Shown piece by piece: positions 24,701 through 37,700 of a stretch of DNA of 64,000 bases. Below the pieces are notes generated by a model that was not told the DNA's origin, searched no databases, and was given only the letters and a program-made list of their open reading frames with translations. Source of the DNA: Styela clava. Taxonomy: Eukaryota; Chordata; Ascidiacea; Stolidobranchia; Styelidae. Location: the NCBI RefSeq assembly GCF_964204865.1, contig NC_135250.1, positions 28,263,395 to 28,327,394 on the forward strand, written 5' to 3'. Numbering within the stretch: the stretch's first letter is position 1; every line of letters starts with the position of its first letter. Both the position numbers and the translations under genes were made by a program.

Positions 24701-27700
24701 TGCAAGAACCAATGAGACAAACTATATAACGTTTCGACGTTTAAATGGGTACGTTTGTGACCATTTTATACCACCTTTCCTACACTTTAACCTTTTTAAC
24801 AATCAAATCTTTGTCTAAGCTTCCACTAAGGGTAAAAAGGTTACTATTTACGGATGAACCAGAATATTTCAGGTCAAGCACTGCCTACTGAATTCATCAC
24901 ACTCGGGGATAAGTTTAACGATATTTTTTTGTTTTGCACAAGGCTCTGATCTAGAGCTAACTTACCTACTGTTATGTTATATATAGGGTGTCCTCGCCAT
25001 CGTAGGATGGTTCACGTATCCGCTGATTAGTTATGGCTTCCTCCACCATCAAGTCCATGCTTACGAAAACAAAAAACTGGCTAACTAATTCCATATCCAA
25101 ACATCGACAGGTAACCGCACGAGATGCCGTAGTTCACCTTAAGCCAGTTTGTTGGCGCTCCAGAATCGGAATAAAATTATAGCCTAACCCTAACCTGGTA
25201 CACACACTACGGGAGTACCGTTTCATCGGCTTTCACTTTCCCCGTGATAAATTCGTAAATCATATCCTATCCTATATATATTTAATAGGCGATTTAACTT
25301 CGTGGTAATGTAGTTTGTCAACCAATAAACCAAGACCAGAAAAGATAATGCATTTGTGTGTCATTATATTTGCGTTCTTTATACAGGTGCTTCTCGAGCA
25401 TTGGAATGCAAGGAGGCGGTCAGGTAATTTCAATTGGAGATAGATGCGAAGAAATGTACACAGTGCAACATGAGATGATGCATGCGATTGGAATTTGGCA
25501 TGAACAATCACGAGCCGATAGGGACGAATATGTACAGATTATGTGGGGAGACATCACCCCCAGTAAGTAAACAAAAGAGCAATGCTCAAATATTTTGACA
25601 CGGAGTCCGAAACGAATTGTTATCAAAATGTTTACAGTACAGACAGACAGTTAACATAAATCAAAATTACTCATACTGGCAGACCACCGGATCGCTGAAA
25701 TGCAATCGAGGAACTGCCACAGGGTGCGCAATTTTTAATTTTGATGACGTAATCATCCTAAACTAAAAAATAAAAACGAATTCCAGAGATCCCACAGAAT
25801 TTATATAATCATTAGATTTCTAGCGGCGACAAAATTCCTTGTCTAAAAATGTTAAAATATCATAAATAAGGTAGAAACCTGCTAGACCACTTATGCCTTC
25901 AACAGAAACTTCATATGACGTTTAATGACTGTAGCACATGGGTAAAGTGCACCGCCGCTGACGACTCGCATTACATTTAGCGTTTCTAATGTTATGTATT
26001 AGAGCTATGAAGCGTGTTTTATGTAAACGTATCTAACGTAGTAACACACATACTTTTTATAAAATGAGGGAATCAGTTCTTGGTGATTCCTATACCCACA
26101 ACTGCTAAAGAGGCCAATTATTTTGCAGATACTGTAAACAACTTCAACAATTATGACTACACTGAAATCGACAATAGGAGAATCGCATATGATTTTGATT
26201 CTGTGATGCATTATGGAAAAACAGCGTTCACGTAAGTTTAAAAGATAGCAATTAATCTAAGTAATAGTTTTTAATAGTAAATATCTTGAAAATATGTTTT
26301 GATTTAATATATTAAAACTGACCAGTAACGAAACATTTTACGTATTTGCCTATAATAAAGTGAAAGAAAGGGTTGTTGCGCAAACGTATCAATGTTATTT
26401 AAAAATTTCCTATCAGATCGAAGTTGATGATTATGTAGTTACAACATGTGGTTAACTAAAGACATCGCCAAAACTAAAAGTTTTGAAAATATTTGCTTGC
26501 ATCATACTCGACAAGATTGCGACTTTATTTTCATACCCTTAGTCTATGTGGCTAATTAAGGATGGCATCGAAATTTATGGGTTATGATATATTTGATCAT
26601 ATCTTATCAATGCAGAATTCAGAATTAATAAGAATTGCGACGTTATTTCTATTTCAGCAAAAACGGCAACAACACGATTCGAACACGTGATCCAAAATTC
26701 CAAGATGTGATTGGTCAACAAAGCACATTCAGTCCCGGTGACGTCATCAAGATCAACCGAATGTACGACTGCAGTAAGTATCACGATTAACAGAAAAACA
26801 GAAAAAATAAGCAGGAAGCAACTCAAATAAATATCAGAATGTTACCTCTGGGACCTTAGTATGTAAAAATATGTATAAAATTGTTTGTCTAAACCGACAT
26901 CAATAACTCATAAGGTCGAGCAACGACGGACATGCTTAATGTGATAAAAAAGTGTTATGAATGAAAATAAAGTAGCCAACTTTTCAGTGAAATCGGACTC
27001 AATATAACTCAGAGTCCATTTATAAATTTTTTCTTTATAAATGATGAAATTCTGCAAATTCTGTCTATTTATGAATAAACTTGTACAATAAATATTCGTT
27101 TTATTTTTAGGTGATACAGTACGAATTACGAACAGTGTTAATTTCGAAGAAACAAACGCCGGTGGTTACGCAATGGAAGACAGCGACACCATGTGGCTGA
27201 GACATAACATCGCCACTTCAGACGCCTCTGGTCCAACAACCAAATATCTCCCAAAGTTTGATTCGTCATTTGGTCAAGAAGGCACCGGTAAATATAATAT
27301 TAGGAATTTGGTAATATATTTATTTTGAACATTTTGGCAATATTTAGATTTAATTACTTACAGTTAAAACAAATACCAGCATAAAATCGTACTGTTGCAT
27401 TCGGGCATATACTCCTTATACTCATCAGCATACACCACATTATTCTTGTGACGCCTCTCGTCCGGTTACTAGTTCATGTCGAATATAGAGTCACTTAACA
27501 AGATAATCGTTTCGTGCCTTAACCTTCGGACAGCTCAAATCCCTGACCATTTTATGGGTATTTTTAAACTTATTTTTTTTGTCAACCATTAAGCCCTAAA
27601 TCTTAACTCATGGCTTTTTGAAAGCGTCTGCTAGAGTTCTATTCAGCAATATATCTTTAAAACACACTCATCGAAAAAAAATTTTTGCAAAAAAATTTCA

Positions 27701-30700
27701 TAAATTTCTAAAAAAAAATTGAACTTTGAGATATTCTGTGTACAGTAGAGGGTTAATAATTAATTCCTAATTAATTAATTTTTTCTTCAACGTTTTCGTC
27801 AAGTTTTTCCTAACATAACAATACCAAAACGACTATTATAGCATAAATGGTTATTACTCTGAAATTCACAATTGTATTTACAGTATTGTCAAGTTCAAGG
27901 TCAAATTACCGATATTGATGACGTCACAGCTCTTATTATTACTGCAAAGACCACCCCCAATGCAAAAAAATTAAATTTTTTCGACGGAAATGCGCGTAGA
28001 ACGACGTAAACAATCCCATACGCACATTTACGCGTTAAAATTACCATTAAATTTACGTTTTTTTTACATACAAAAAATCTCCATACCTCTGCCAACTATG
28101 GAGCAGTCAAAATCATATTTATCAAAACAACACAGCGCCAGGGATGGTCAGGGATAGTTAGTATGACTGAAAATACATGCTAAAACAATAATAAGTCGTT
28201 ATAAAGGAGTATTTCCTGTCTGAGCTGAGTCGACATTTTCAGACGTCTGACAGGCAATTTTGAAATCCACGCTATTTATACGATTCGCACTTTGCGTCAC
28301 GGCTGGAAGGTTGTATCGCTTCTCTCATACCAGGGCATTACGTCAATAAACAGCTAAGAGCGATAGTAACAGTAGGTTACCATGCGCTAGCCTTAATAGC
28401 GTTGAAAAGCCCATATGGGCTTACCGGCTGTGGGAGGGTTTTAATGGGCATGCATAAAATCTGTAAATTTAACTTTATCAATATATAGTTAAAGGTATAG
28501 TTGAAGGAATTAGTATTTGAGATTAGAATTGCATTTCAGGGTAAATTTAAGGTAGAATGTCTTTTATAAACGGAAACATTTTCCTATTTGCAGGCAGTTT
28601 TATGTACTTGGATACGTCTTCGAAGTTTCCAGGCCTCACGGGACAAATGAAGTCCATGCGCTACGCAACAACAGTAGCTCGCCAATGTCTGGAGTTCTCA
28701 CATTACATCAACTTGAACGATGAAAGCGGTGCATCTATGGCGTAAGTATATATCGGGGTAAACTAAAAGAAGCTCAGTTAAAAATGACCGTTTTAAATTG
28801 CTTCACGGCTGAGCTTATATGTAATGACGAGCATGCATCTTACTTTTTGAGATAATTATTCTGATAAACCCGTTGTTAAAATTCGGTATTTTTCTAAAAC
28901 TTGGCTTGGTAAATCCTGCAAACACAACAGACAAATTTTAAATTTTCGTTCTACAACATATACTTAGTCATGATAGCTTTGAAAAACTCCTCTTTAATAT
29001 TTAACCTTTCTTCTCCTCAGGCTATATTTGGCATCGATAGATCCTATAACTGGCGAAATAACATCTTACGGTGATCCGTTGAAGACATTTGGCGGCAAAT
29101 ACCTCGGTACTCATGAATCAGAATGGAATGTGGAACGAATGACAATTTCAGCACCTGAAGTGTTCAGATTGGTATTCTGGGCAAAAACAGGTAATACTCG
29201 ATAAAGTTTGGAGATTGTTTCTAAGAACTGCTCCATTCTCTTAAACTTTGTGTTAGTGGGTTCCTAATGCACCGACTGCGAAAATCGAAAATTAGATTTC
29301 TTCAGACAAGCAGCCAACAGTTATTGTATACTTATTTAAACAACCGAATATAATATTTTCACAGTAAATATTCTTTTTGTTAAATATTTTTTCAAAGCTT
29401 AGCATAAATCGACTATTTAAATGTAGACTGATAAACATAGAAAGTTACCCTAATTTCTCACTGTATTGAGATCAGACATCATCATTTATTATAAGGCGCT
29501 TTATCACTTCCACTCTAAACAAATCGTGAAAATTTGACCTCTTTGATCCCCTTGAGAGCTTTGCCTTCTGCCTCGGAATAACATCTCCAGGGAAAACAGA
29601 ATTTCACTCCTGACTCTGAGATTTTTGAAAATACGATTCCGGCTCGGACTCCAGCAAAATCATGAGAACTTGACATCACTAGTCCCCACATTTAAAAATG
29701 CAAATATTATCCGGTATAAATCGGCACAGTATTTATTGGCCTTTTAAACTTTCTTTTTATGATAAATATTAAAAAAAACAAGTCCTTGAATTTTATCTAC
29801 ATTTAATATTTTCACTACAGGAGGGTATTACACTGACATCATCGCCATTGATGACGTAAGCATCGTTGACAAAGAATGCGACTCTTCTTATTTTATGATT
29901 CCTCAATATTCAAGGCTGCTCGAATCGTATTCAGTCGACGAATATTCAGCGAGTCACATTATGTATACAGGAAATCCTGGATACGCATTTCAACTTCTGG
30001 TAAAATGCATTTGATGAAATATTTAAATATACAGGGTGACCAAGAGAACACAGAACATACATTTCTTCCTCAATTCAACAAAAACCTTGAACTTCTGTTT
30101 AAATATGATTGCACTACAAAGTTTCAGTAGTGTAAGACAAGTTGCAGAAAATTTATATTCTTTTCAGTATAGGTTCCAAATAACTTAGTTTCCGTTTTTG
30201 GGTCACCCAGTGATATTGGCAAGGAAATTTAGTTATTGAAGGCTTTTTTAATAACAGAAAAATATTTAAACTAAATTTGAAAAAAAAACATTCAAGGTTT
30301 TTGAATATATCATAATGGAAAATAAAAATATTTTTATACAATGAATTAAAGTAAATAAATAGAAAATATTTAAATGTAGTGAATTTCGATATTAAATATT
30401 TATCGCAATGGTGAACAATCAAAAACGGACGATTCGCATTGTTTGTATAGCCGTTATAAAAATATAAAAAAAATTAAGTGAATGTGACTATATTTACTAA
30501 TAATTGTACAGTTTCAACCTCATTTCTGAAACTTTTAGATCTACCCCAACGGTCAACAATCAGCAATCGATGAAGGATACGAAGACTACATGGCAATCTA
30601 TTTCCGTCTTGTGGGTGGGAAATATGACAATGAGTTAGAATGGCCATTTGACAAGCAATTTGTCCGAATTGTGGTGACAGACCAGGGACCAAATCCATTG

Positions 30701-32962
30701 ACTAGAATGAACTATTACCTCAACTTCCTGACGGATGCTACATCACTTGATTTTGCTGCTTTCAGAAAGCCGGGTGGCTTAGGAGTAAGTTGAAATGCAC
30801 AATCTTTGAATTACGTTGTGATGATCAAATTAAACACGTTAATTTTTCATATACAATCGGTATTTATATATTTTTAAACAAGGCAGACGTGACACGAAGA
30901 ACATACAAATAAAGATTGAAAATGCTTTCAAAAGCGTTAATAGGAAATAATCGTTTTGAAAAATCTTTGCACAAAAATGTAGGAAATATAGAAGCATGTT
31001 TAAATAGAATCTGCTTTACAAGCAACCCCCACTTCGTAAAATCCTAATTTTGGACAGAAAAAATGTTTCTGGTTCGTTAATGCCTATCCAATATACTACA
31101 ACATACGGGTAGAGTGGGATAAACTTTTTTACCAGATTCATATATTTAATTCCGTCATGTAAAATTAATATGCGTTGTGAAAATAATAAAAAAACAAATA
31201 CAAGTATAAAAAATTATGCGGGATCATTGCAGCTGATAAAATCAATGTAACTAACTTTTTTACTAATTTATTTCAGTCATTTAATAATCCTGTTGGATAC
31301 AGTCACTACATATCGAATACAAGACTAACAACAAGTGTTGGAAGAAGATATCTCAAACATGACGTACTATATCTCTCTGTACAAGTTACCGGTATGTATA
31401 AAAGAACTATGGTATAAAATATGGGCAATTTTATTAATTGGACTGAGGGTGGCCAAGGTTTTTAAACCTGGGGTCAAAATATTTGCCGATATAGACTGGC
31501 GGGCAATGTAAGAGTGACGTAAAGTTCACATTTTATTACCAATATTTATTTTGTTACAAAAGTAAAACTTAAAAACAATATGTTCCGCGCCAAGACTGAA
31601 TTTAATCGCAATCCCTGCAAATTCCATGAGCTATTTCTGGCTAGGGGCCGACGAGCGGGAGTTTGCTTGCGCCAGGACAAGAAAATGGACTTGATGACGT
31701 CATTATTTATGACGTAAATTTAGTTATGTATATTTTATATATATTGTAAGATTACTATTCTTTTTACATTTATGATGGATTTTTTTTATTAACTATCCCT
31801 GACTTGGAATAAATGTATAGTAAATATCATAATGTATCGTATAAATAACAAGTAAGCCCATGAGGCAATATCATATAAGGGAGTATTTTTTCTATATTCC
31901 ATTCATATCAAAAAGTACACTATAACCCTTATCCTTATTTTTTACAGATATGCGTCCATTTGAAAATGGAAGCAACGAGATTTCGGCTCAACTTCGTAAT
32001 CCCGTTATCAGAAACGCCCGTGACCTTCAACCTCTCCTGACCCCGGAAGTCTACGAAACTTCCGATCAGGAACCCATGGAGAAGGAATCGGACGCAGAAA
32101 ATTTCATGGAAGAAACCAACAACAACAACAACAACGATGGAATGATCACAGTCAAAACCACTGTTATCATTGTTGTAACATTATCGTCCATGATATTCTT
32201 ATTCATGGCTTTCCTCATTTGCGCCGTGGCGTCCTCCAATAGCAATAAAATGAAACAGGTTCCGACTGTTCAAAATAATATCAGGTAAATTGTTTTTGAA
32301 AAATAAATATGATTAGGACATTGTTTTTAAATAATCTTATTTTCAAAAAAAAATATCAGGAATTTTAAAATTTTTGAAATAATATCGAATAACACATTTG
32401 CTGACCTTTGGAAATTTCTTGAATTAGATAGATCAATTGGTCTTATTCACGAAATTTTCTAATGACAGAAAGAATTTAAACTGTTGACCTATATGCGCTA
32501 AAACTGCTCTCTCCCAAAATTGCTTTTGCCATCCGTTGTACACAACTGTTTGTGAGATGCAACACTACATGCAAAGAACATTTTCACTATTTTTTTTCCA
32601 AATACAATATTTATGTGAAATTTACCACCTAATATATGTGTTTCTGATTACATTTGGGGTTCGCAAATGGTTGATCGGCCTTTGCATGAAATTACGTCTT
32701 TTTCACTTTAAAGCAGTGGTTCTCAAAGGAGACTTGAAAATTTTTAAAAAGGGGCGCGGTTTAAAAAGTTTGAGAACAACCGCTTTAGAGTAAGTTTACG
32801 TGACCCTGGTATGGGCAAGATTTCTTGAAAATGCAATTTAATCGAGTTGACCGTCATTATAATACCGACAGTATTAAACTAAATATTTTTATGTTTATTT
32901 TCAGTCATGAAGCAAGATACGTGATCAATCATTCTTATGGATACGGAGATGAAGAAATATAA
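21733..32962 (+). CDS. Meprin-like membrane metalloprotease (astacin-MAM-MATH-TM), second copy
   Basis: Sixteen exons: 21733-21774, 22290-22365, 22975-23046, 23678-23823, 24639-24748, 25387-25562, 26129-26231, 26658-26773, 27111-27287, 28594-28741, 29021-29190, 29821-29999, 30539-30784, 31277-31391, 31948-32284 and 32905-32962. All are GT-AG and in one frame, giving 756 aa. The signal core is MRFIILLLLTFIIG, then a propeptide. The mature protease starts near LFWPTKFIP. The zinc site is [15 protein letters not shown] (first His near residue 177) and the Met-turn SVMHY near 234. MAM runs to IDDVSIVDKEC and a MATH-like part has IYPNG and [10 protein letters not shown] juxtamembrane region rich in acidic and Asn residues precedes a TM helix (about 697-720). 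The tail contains YVINHSYGYGDEEI. Exons 5-8, 10 and 13 have exactly the same lengths as in the minus-strand paralogue (110, 176, 103, 116, 148, 246 nt). Catalytic residues are intact; no EGF module is seen. Confidence 0.92.
32714..32782. mobile_element. Very short hAT-like MITE (69 bp)
   Basis: CAGTGGTTCTCAAA on the left faces TTTGAGAACAACCG on the right. Flanks CTTTAAAG (32706-32713) and CTTTAGAG (32783-32790) form an 8-bp duplication at 7 of 8. It lies in the last intron of the plus-strand meprin gene and is little more than its two ends. Confidence 0.65.
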
Positions 32963-33080
32963 AGAAACTACTAAACCTAATTCTTCTTAATTTTTCAAAT
33001 TATCGTACAATTGAAATTCATTTTTTGTCCTAAATGTGGTGTCACTATCAGATATACAAACAAATAGATCTTAGAATAGA

Positions 33081-33086
33081 AATAAA
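33081..33086 (+). terminator. Polyadenylation signal of the plus-strand meprin gene
   Basis: AATAAA lies 119 nt after the stop at 32960-32962, with a second AATAAA just after it. Both are plausible cleavage signals. Confidence 0.55.
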
Positions 33087-33578
33087 TATAAATAAAATTT
33101 GTAATGCTGAATTATTACTCAATTCTGTTTTTTAAATGATTTTTTGTATATAATTCTCATAGCCATGATAGCCAAACAGCAAATTCTATGATATATTATA
33201 TATTACGAACACTGGTTCTAACGAACAATTCAACATTGAAACATTCCAATACAAGTTATACTACTGTTATACTTTTTCCACAAAATTAAAAAAAAATTAT
33301 TAAAGGAGGCAGCGAATGGTAAACTCATCAAGTCGTTTGGAAACAATAGTCGTTATTCAGATTTCAGAAATATGGTTGATTAATCTTATTTAATCCTAGA
33401 TTGAATTGCCCAGTGTGTAATTCACATGCGTAACCTAAATTAGGGCAATAAGAAGTCATAGTTAATAAAATTGATGACAATTTTCAAATTATGTTATTGT
33501 GTTCGCAACAATCTGAAATTACAGATAAGTTATCACTCTATCAAGTTAAACAGAAGATCTGAGACGAACAAAAACCTG

Positions 33579-33684
33579 TACTCCTGAAATATGCGCACCA
33601 AGATGTCGCATAACCTGAACCCTAACCTGGTACACAACCTGAGTTCAGGTTGTGCGTCATCTTGGTGCAAATACTTCAGGAAGT
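33579..33684. mobile_element. Palindromic MITE (copy 1 of 3)
   Basis: The left arm ACTCCTGAAATATGCGCACC, then AAGATG, is the near-perfect reverse complement of the right arm CATCTTGGTGCAAATACTTC, then AGGAAGT. The inner part holds CCTAACCTGGTACACAACC, flanked by GTTCAGGTTGTGCG. Other copies are at 50304-50407 and 55973-56069. The hairpin structure and dispersed copies support a MITE. Confidence 0.75.
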
Positions 33685-34741
33685 CCCAAAAACCTTTACT
33701 ATATAATATCAACTGAAATAAAAACTTACGATTTGATCTGCAGTTATTGTGAACAACTTTTCAGTACTTGAAGATAAAACGATGTGGCGGAAAGGCTACT
33801 ACTTTCATTTTTTTTTTCGAGTGTCAACCAGGAACGAACCCAGATGGACAGATGCTTTTTTGCGGATCGCGCTCCATTTTGAACGTAAAAAAACATCATT
33901 CTAGATCAATCATAGCTTTTTTAGGTAGCTGGAACGCTTTGTTTACTCTCAAGACTATGAAAAACTCAATCTTTGGCCTCGACCGTACCCGATGGTTATT
34001 ACGATCTTATTTGTCAATTAGAAAGTTCAGACCCCCTGTTTATTAGGTTTTAAATTGAAATTCCCCAACCGGGGCTGTTTGGGGTGGGACTGAACAAATT
34101 AGGTATTTTTATGCATAATTAGAGAGGGATAAACATTTCCAAATTAAAAAAAAGATATAGATTGGAAAATATATATATATATATGAATCCAATCACTTTA
34201 TATATCATTTTATGATACAACTTTACATTGAAATACGTACAAAGCATAGTTAAACATTCACGCAATATAATATACGATTCTGATTTTGAGCAATAAAAGG
34301 AAGTATGACATTTTCGGTAGCAAAATAGCACTATTCGAGTATTAGCCCAGTGACCTCGTATCAAATTGCGTTGGAGTTGAAACTAATTAGGCAATCCGCT
34401 GACACAAATTTGCCTCATGAAATTACTCATACATTGTTGAATATAGCCACAAAATTTATGTAATTTTTATATCAATCAAGGTCTAATGTAACTTGTGCCG
34501 TGATGAGAACAGTATTTTCTCCACATGTATGCGTATAAAGTCGACTGTAGTAACCAGATATTCATTTTAACGGCCATTGGAAATATTTACTGACACAAAC
34601 TCTACCAACTATTTTTTCCATAATTTTTAAATGTATTGGCGTAGCGCACTCTGTTATAATATTCACCTTTAGGTACTTGTTGAGTATGCGCAACCCGCAC
34701 TTTAGTGTAAAGATTTCTGGGGAATGGAGCAGGAAGGTATA

Positions 34742-37700
34742 ATGGCGAAAATCTGCTTTGTAGCAGTAATTTTGCTTGCCGCGACAACATCTGTTAAGGG
34801 TAAGTACCTCTTGGCTAAATATTTACACCAATATGGTTTTGAATCAAGAATCAAAAACAATGTAATGTGTAGTAATAAAGTATCAACTGCGCATTCTTGT
34901 TGGCATTTTTGTGCCTCAATTCAAAGATATTATTGAAATAGATTATCGTGTGAAATGAGGCGAAAAATCACCGTTATGTAATAGCGTGGCTAATATTGTG
35001 ATTATTACAGTTATCAAGCAATAAAAAACCAAATATTTTCATGCTGATAGCATAAAAAAATATTTCAAAATTCAAAAATACGTTAAAAATAGGCCCTCTC
35101 ACTTTGTTATTTATTGTGCCTCTAAAAATATAAATGCATGTATTTTCTATATACAAAGCTCAAGCAACAGAAAATAATGAACAATGCACTGGTGAAAGCC
35201 ATGAAATAACTTTTGAGGTATGATCTCATTTGCAATATACTTGTTCAAACAAATGCTAAATCTACAGCTACATACATTCCAATGGCAGATAAACATATTC
35301 TTCCAAATATTAGCTCAAAGCAAGGACACGAACCACCTCAGAAGCAAAGGAGAAATGTTAGGGCGACTACTGATTTACTGCCTAGAGCTTAGATCAACCT
35401 TGTATTAAAACAATATTTATAATTTTTTCAGGCATACAACGAAGAAGGTGAGTAAACCTCTCATATTCTAAAACTAATATTCTAAAACACATGAAGGGGC
35501 ATCGAATTTTTAGGCTTGTTCTGTTAATTACTACACTGAATGTTTTTCATTTTACTCACAAAAAAAGGCTTACAAATAATGGATTAGCACTCCATTGTCA
35601 TAATACGTTGTTTGATTGTATAGTGTGTGGTATTGTATACTTGATTGTATTGTACTAACTGTATTAGCAGTTAAGGTTTGGGAATAGGGAGCCAAATCAA
35701 ATGTGGATTCAGAGTCCGCAGTCAAAACTTAGTGTGAGAGAGTCTAGAGTCGAGAGCATAGATTGAAAGTGAAATGATGAAAACTCAAAGTACGAGCCCA
35801 GAATCCAATCTTGTAGTTTGAGACCCGAGTCAAAATTTGGAGTGGAATGTCTGAAGTCGAATCCTGGATTAGGCGCCTTGAGTCGAATCTTAGATTAGGC
35901 GTCTAGAGTCGAATCTTAGATTAGGCGTCTAGAGTCGAAACCTTAAGTGAACGTCAGGAGTCGAAAAATGTTATCCGGAACCGGAAAGATTTATAATGTC
36001 CTGAAGTAAAATCATACTTTTGTCAAATATACTGCTCTTGTTGAAAAATTCAACAAAATGAATCTCGGAATAAATATGAAATTATTTTAACAGTTACAAT
36101 AGGTCAAAGTAAATTTATGGTTTTTCACAACATCTTACAATAACTAAAAATAATATGTAATTAATAGTTATTATTTATGTTATGTTCAGAATTGAGAAAA
36201 AAGCTTGAAGACATCTTTACACCAATTTTAATCAACAACCCAAATGCTGAATTGTCAATTTCTTCGGGATTTGATCGAAATGGTGCAAATAATCCCTCAG
36301 TTAGTTTTTCTACAGAAAACGAAGCAACCGATATCGCTACAACTGACCCGATAACTACCGAGAACCAGGAAAGCCCCTCTGACTTTTCGAATGCAACTAG
36401 TGCAAACACAAGTCTCGCCACCGCCACAGTCGACCCTTCAACTGTAATTGGCGAGGATACCCTATCAACAGCAGATTTACCAGGTAAGATATTCATAAAA
36501 ATAAATCGGGTTAGTCGAAACTCCATCTTTAATGACGTTAGCAAATCTAGTTACGCTTGTAACAAAACTTGTATTAAGATATATACCCCCCTTCTTTCTA
36601 TTTTACAATTTTACAAATATCATGCTCATTCAAAGAAAGCCCCGTACGCGCAACCGCAGATACATGTATATTCTTTTCCAAAAAAGACCGTAATGGCTTC
36701 GGCTCAAAATTCCTCACCCAATTTATTGTACCCCGGGTTAGGTTGGGAGGAATGCTGCAGTAAAAATTGTTCCTGAATAAATATATAAAAACAAGAACTC
36801 AAAGATACTTAAAGAGATATTATTTTTAAAGAATAGCCCCCCCCCCCCCCCTTGTCGCTTCGGTTCAAAATTTCCAGCATAATTTGTGTTACCCTGGGTT
36901 AGGTTGGGAGCTTTGTTGCAATTAAACTGTTTCCGGTTGAATATACAAATCTTTATAAATTTATGACAAGTAACGTCGCTATTTTCTACCTAAGCCTACA
37001 AATATACTGACAGAAGATACTTGCGATCACTAATGCACTACATACTATATGTACAAATTATATTTTATTTTGTGGAGTACTGAAAAGTGGGTGTTGACAC
37101 AAGACTTGGAAAAGTTTAATCTACCGTGTCTGGAAAACCAGCTAGGTCAATATAATTATACAAAACGGTTGTTGTTGTTGTTAAAAAGTTAAAAGGTACT
37201 ATAAAGAACCAAGGTACCAAATTCAGAAATAATAGGTTGTATATTTCAGTCTGGCAGGACTGACCATTTTTTTTCATATATGCCTTTTAGAAGCATGCGG
37301 TGGTGTCATATACAACCAAACCTGCTATGAAGCAATTATTCGTGACCGGAGCGTCTATTATCCAAGTGGAGCCAAATCGGCGTGCAAAGCTAAGGGATGG
37401 GAGATAGCTGATATTTATGATGCCTCACATTACGATATTATTGTGAATTACATACTGGAAGAGATTTTGGTTCCCCCTTTTTTTACAAAAATCTACCTGT
37501 GGACCGGGATGACATATAAAGTAAGCTATTTGTATTTATTTTTACTTTTGCTATACCCTCGTATTGAGTTGGGCCATGCTGCAACCAATCGCTTGGGTAA
37601 GCTATAGCCATTATTATTGGGTAATACCATAGAATAGAATACTATTCTAAAAAAACATAAAATACGTGGTAAACTGTCAACTATAAATAAATTGGAGTCG

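Larger units (their letters stand above)
32963..34741. other. Spacer between the meprin gene and the lectin-like array
   Basis: It contains the 3' UTR of the meprin gene, the palindromic element at 33579-33684, a TA microsatellite near 34171-34186 and presumably the promoter and 5' UTR of CTL-A. No supported exon lies in between. The open frames at 33768-34046 and 34119-34364 lack domains and splice context. Confidence 0.5.

Noticed and set aside
31440-31690. Stretch with GGGTGGCCAAGG and GGCGGGCAATG resembling a hAT terminus
   Set aside because: One end only, no inverted partner found within the intron.
36161-36544. Minus-strand 127-residue frame
   Set aside because: Antisense shadow of CTL-A exon 4, which is supported by homology to CTL-B and correct splice phases.
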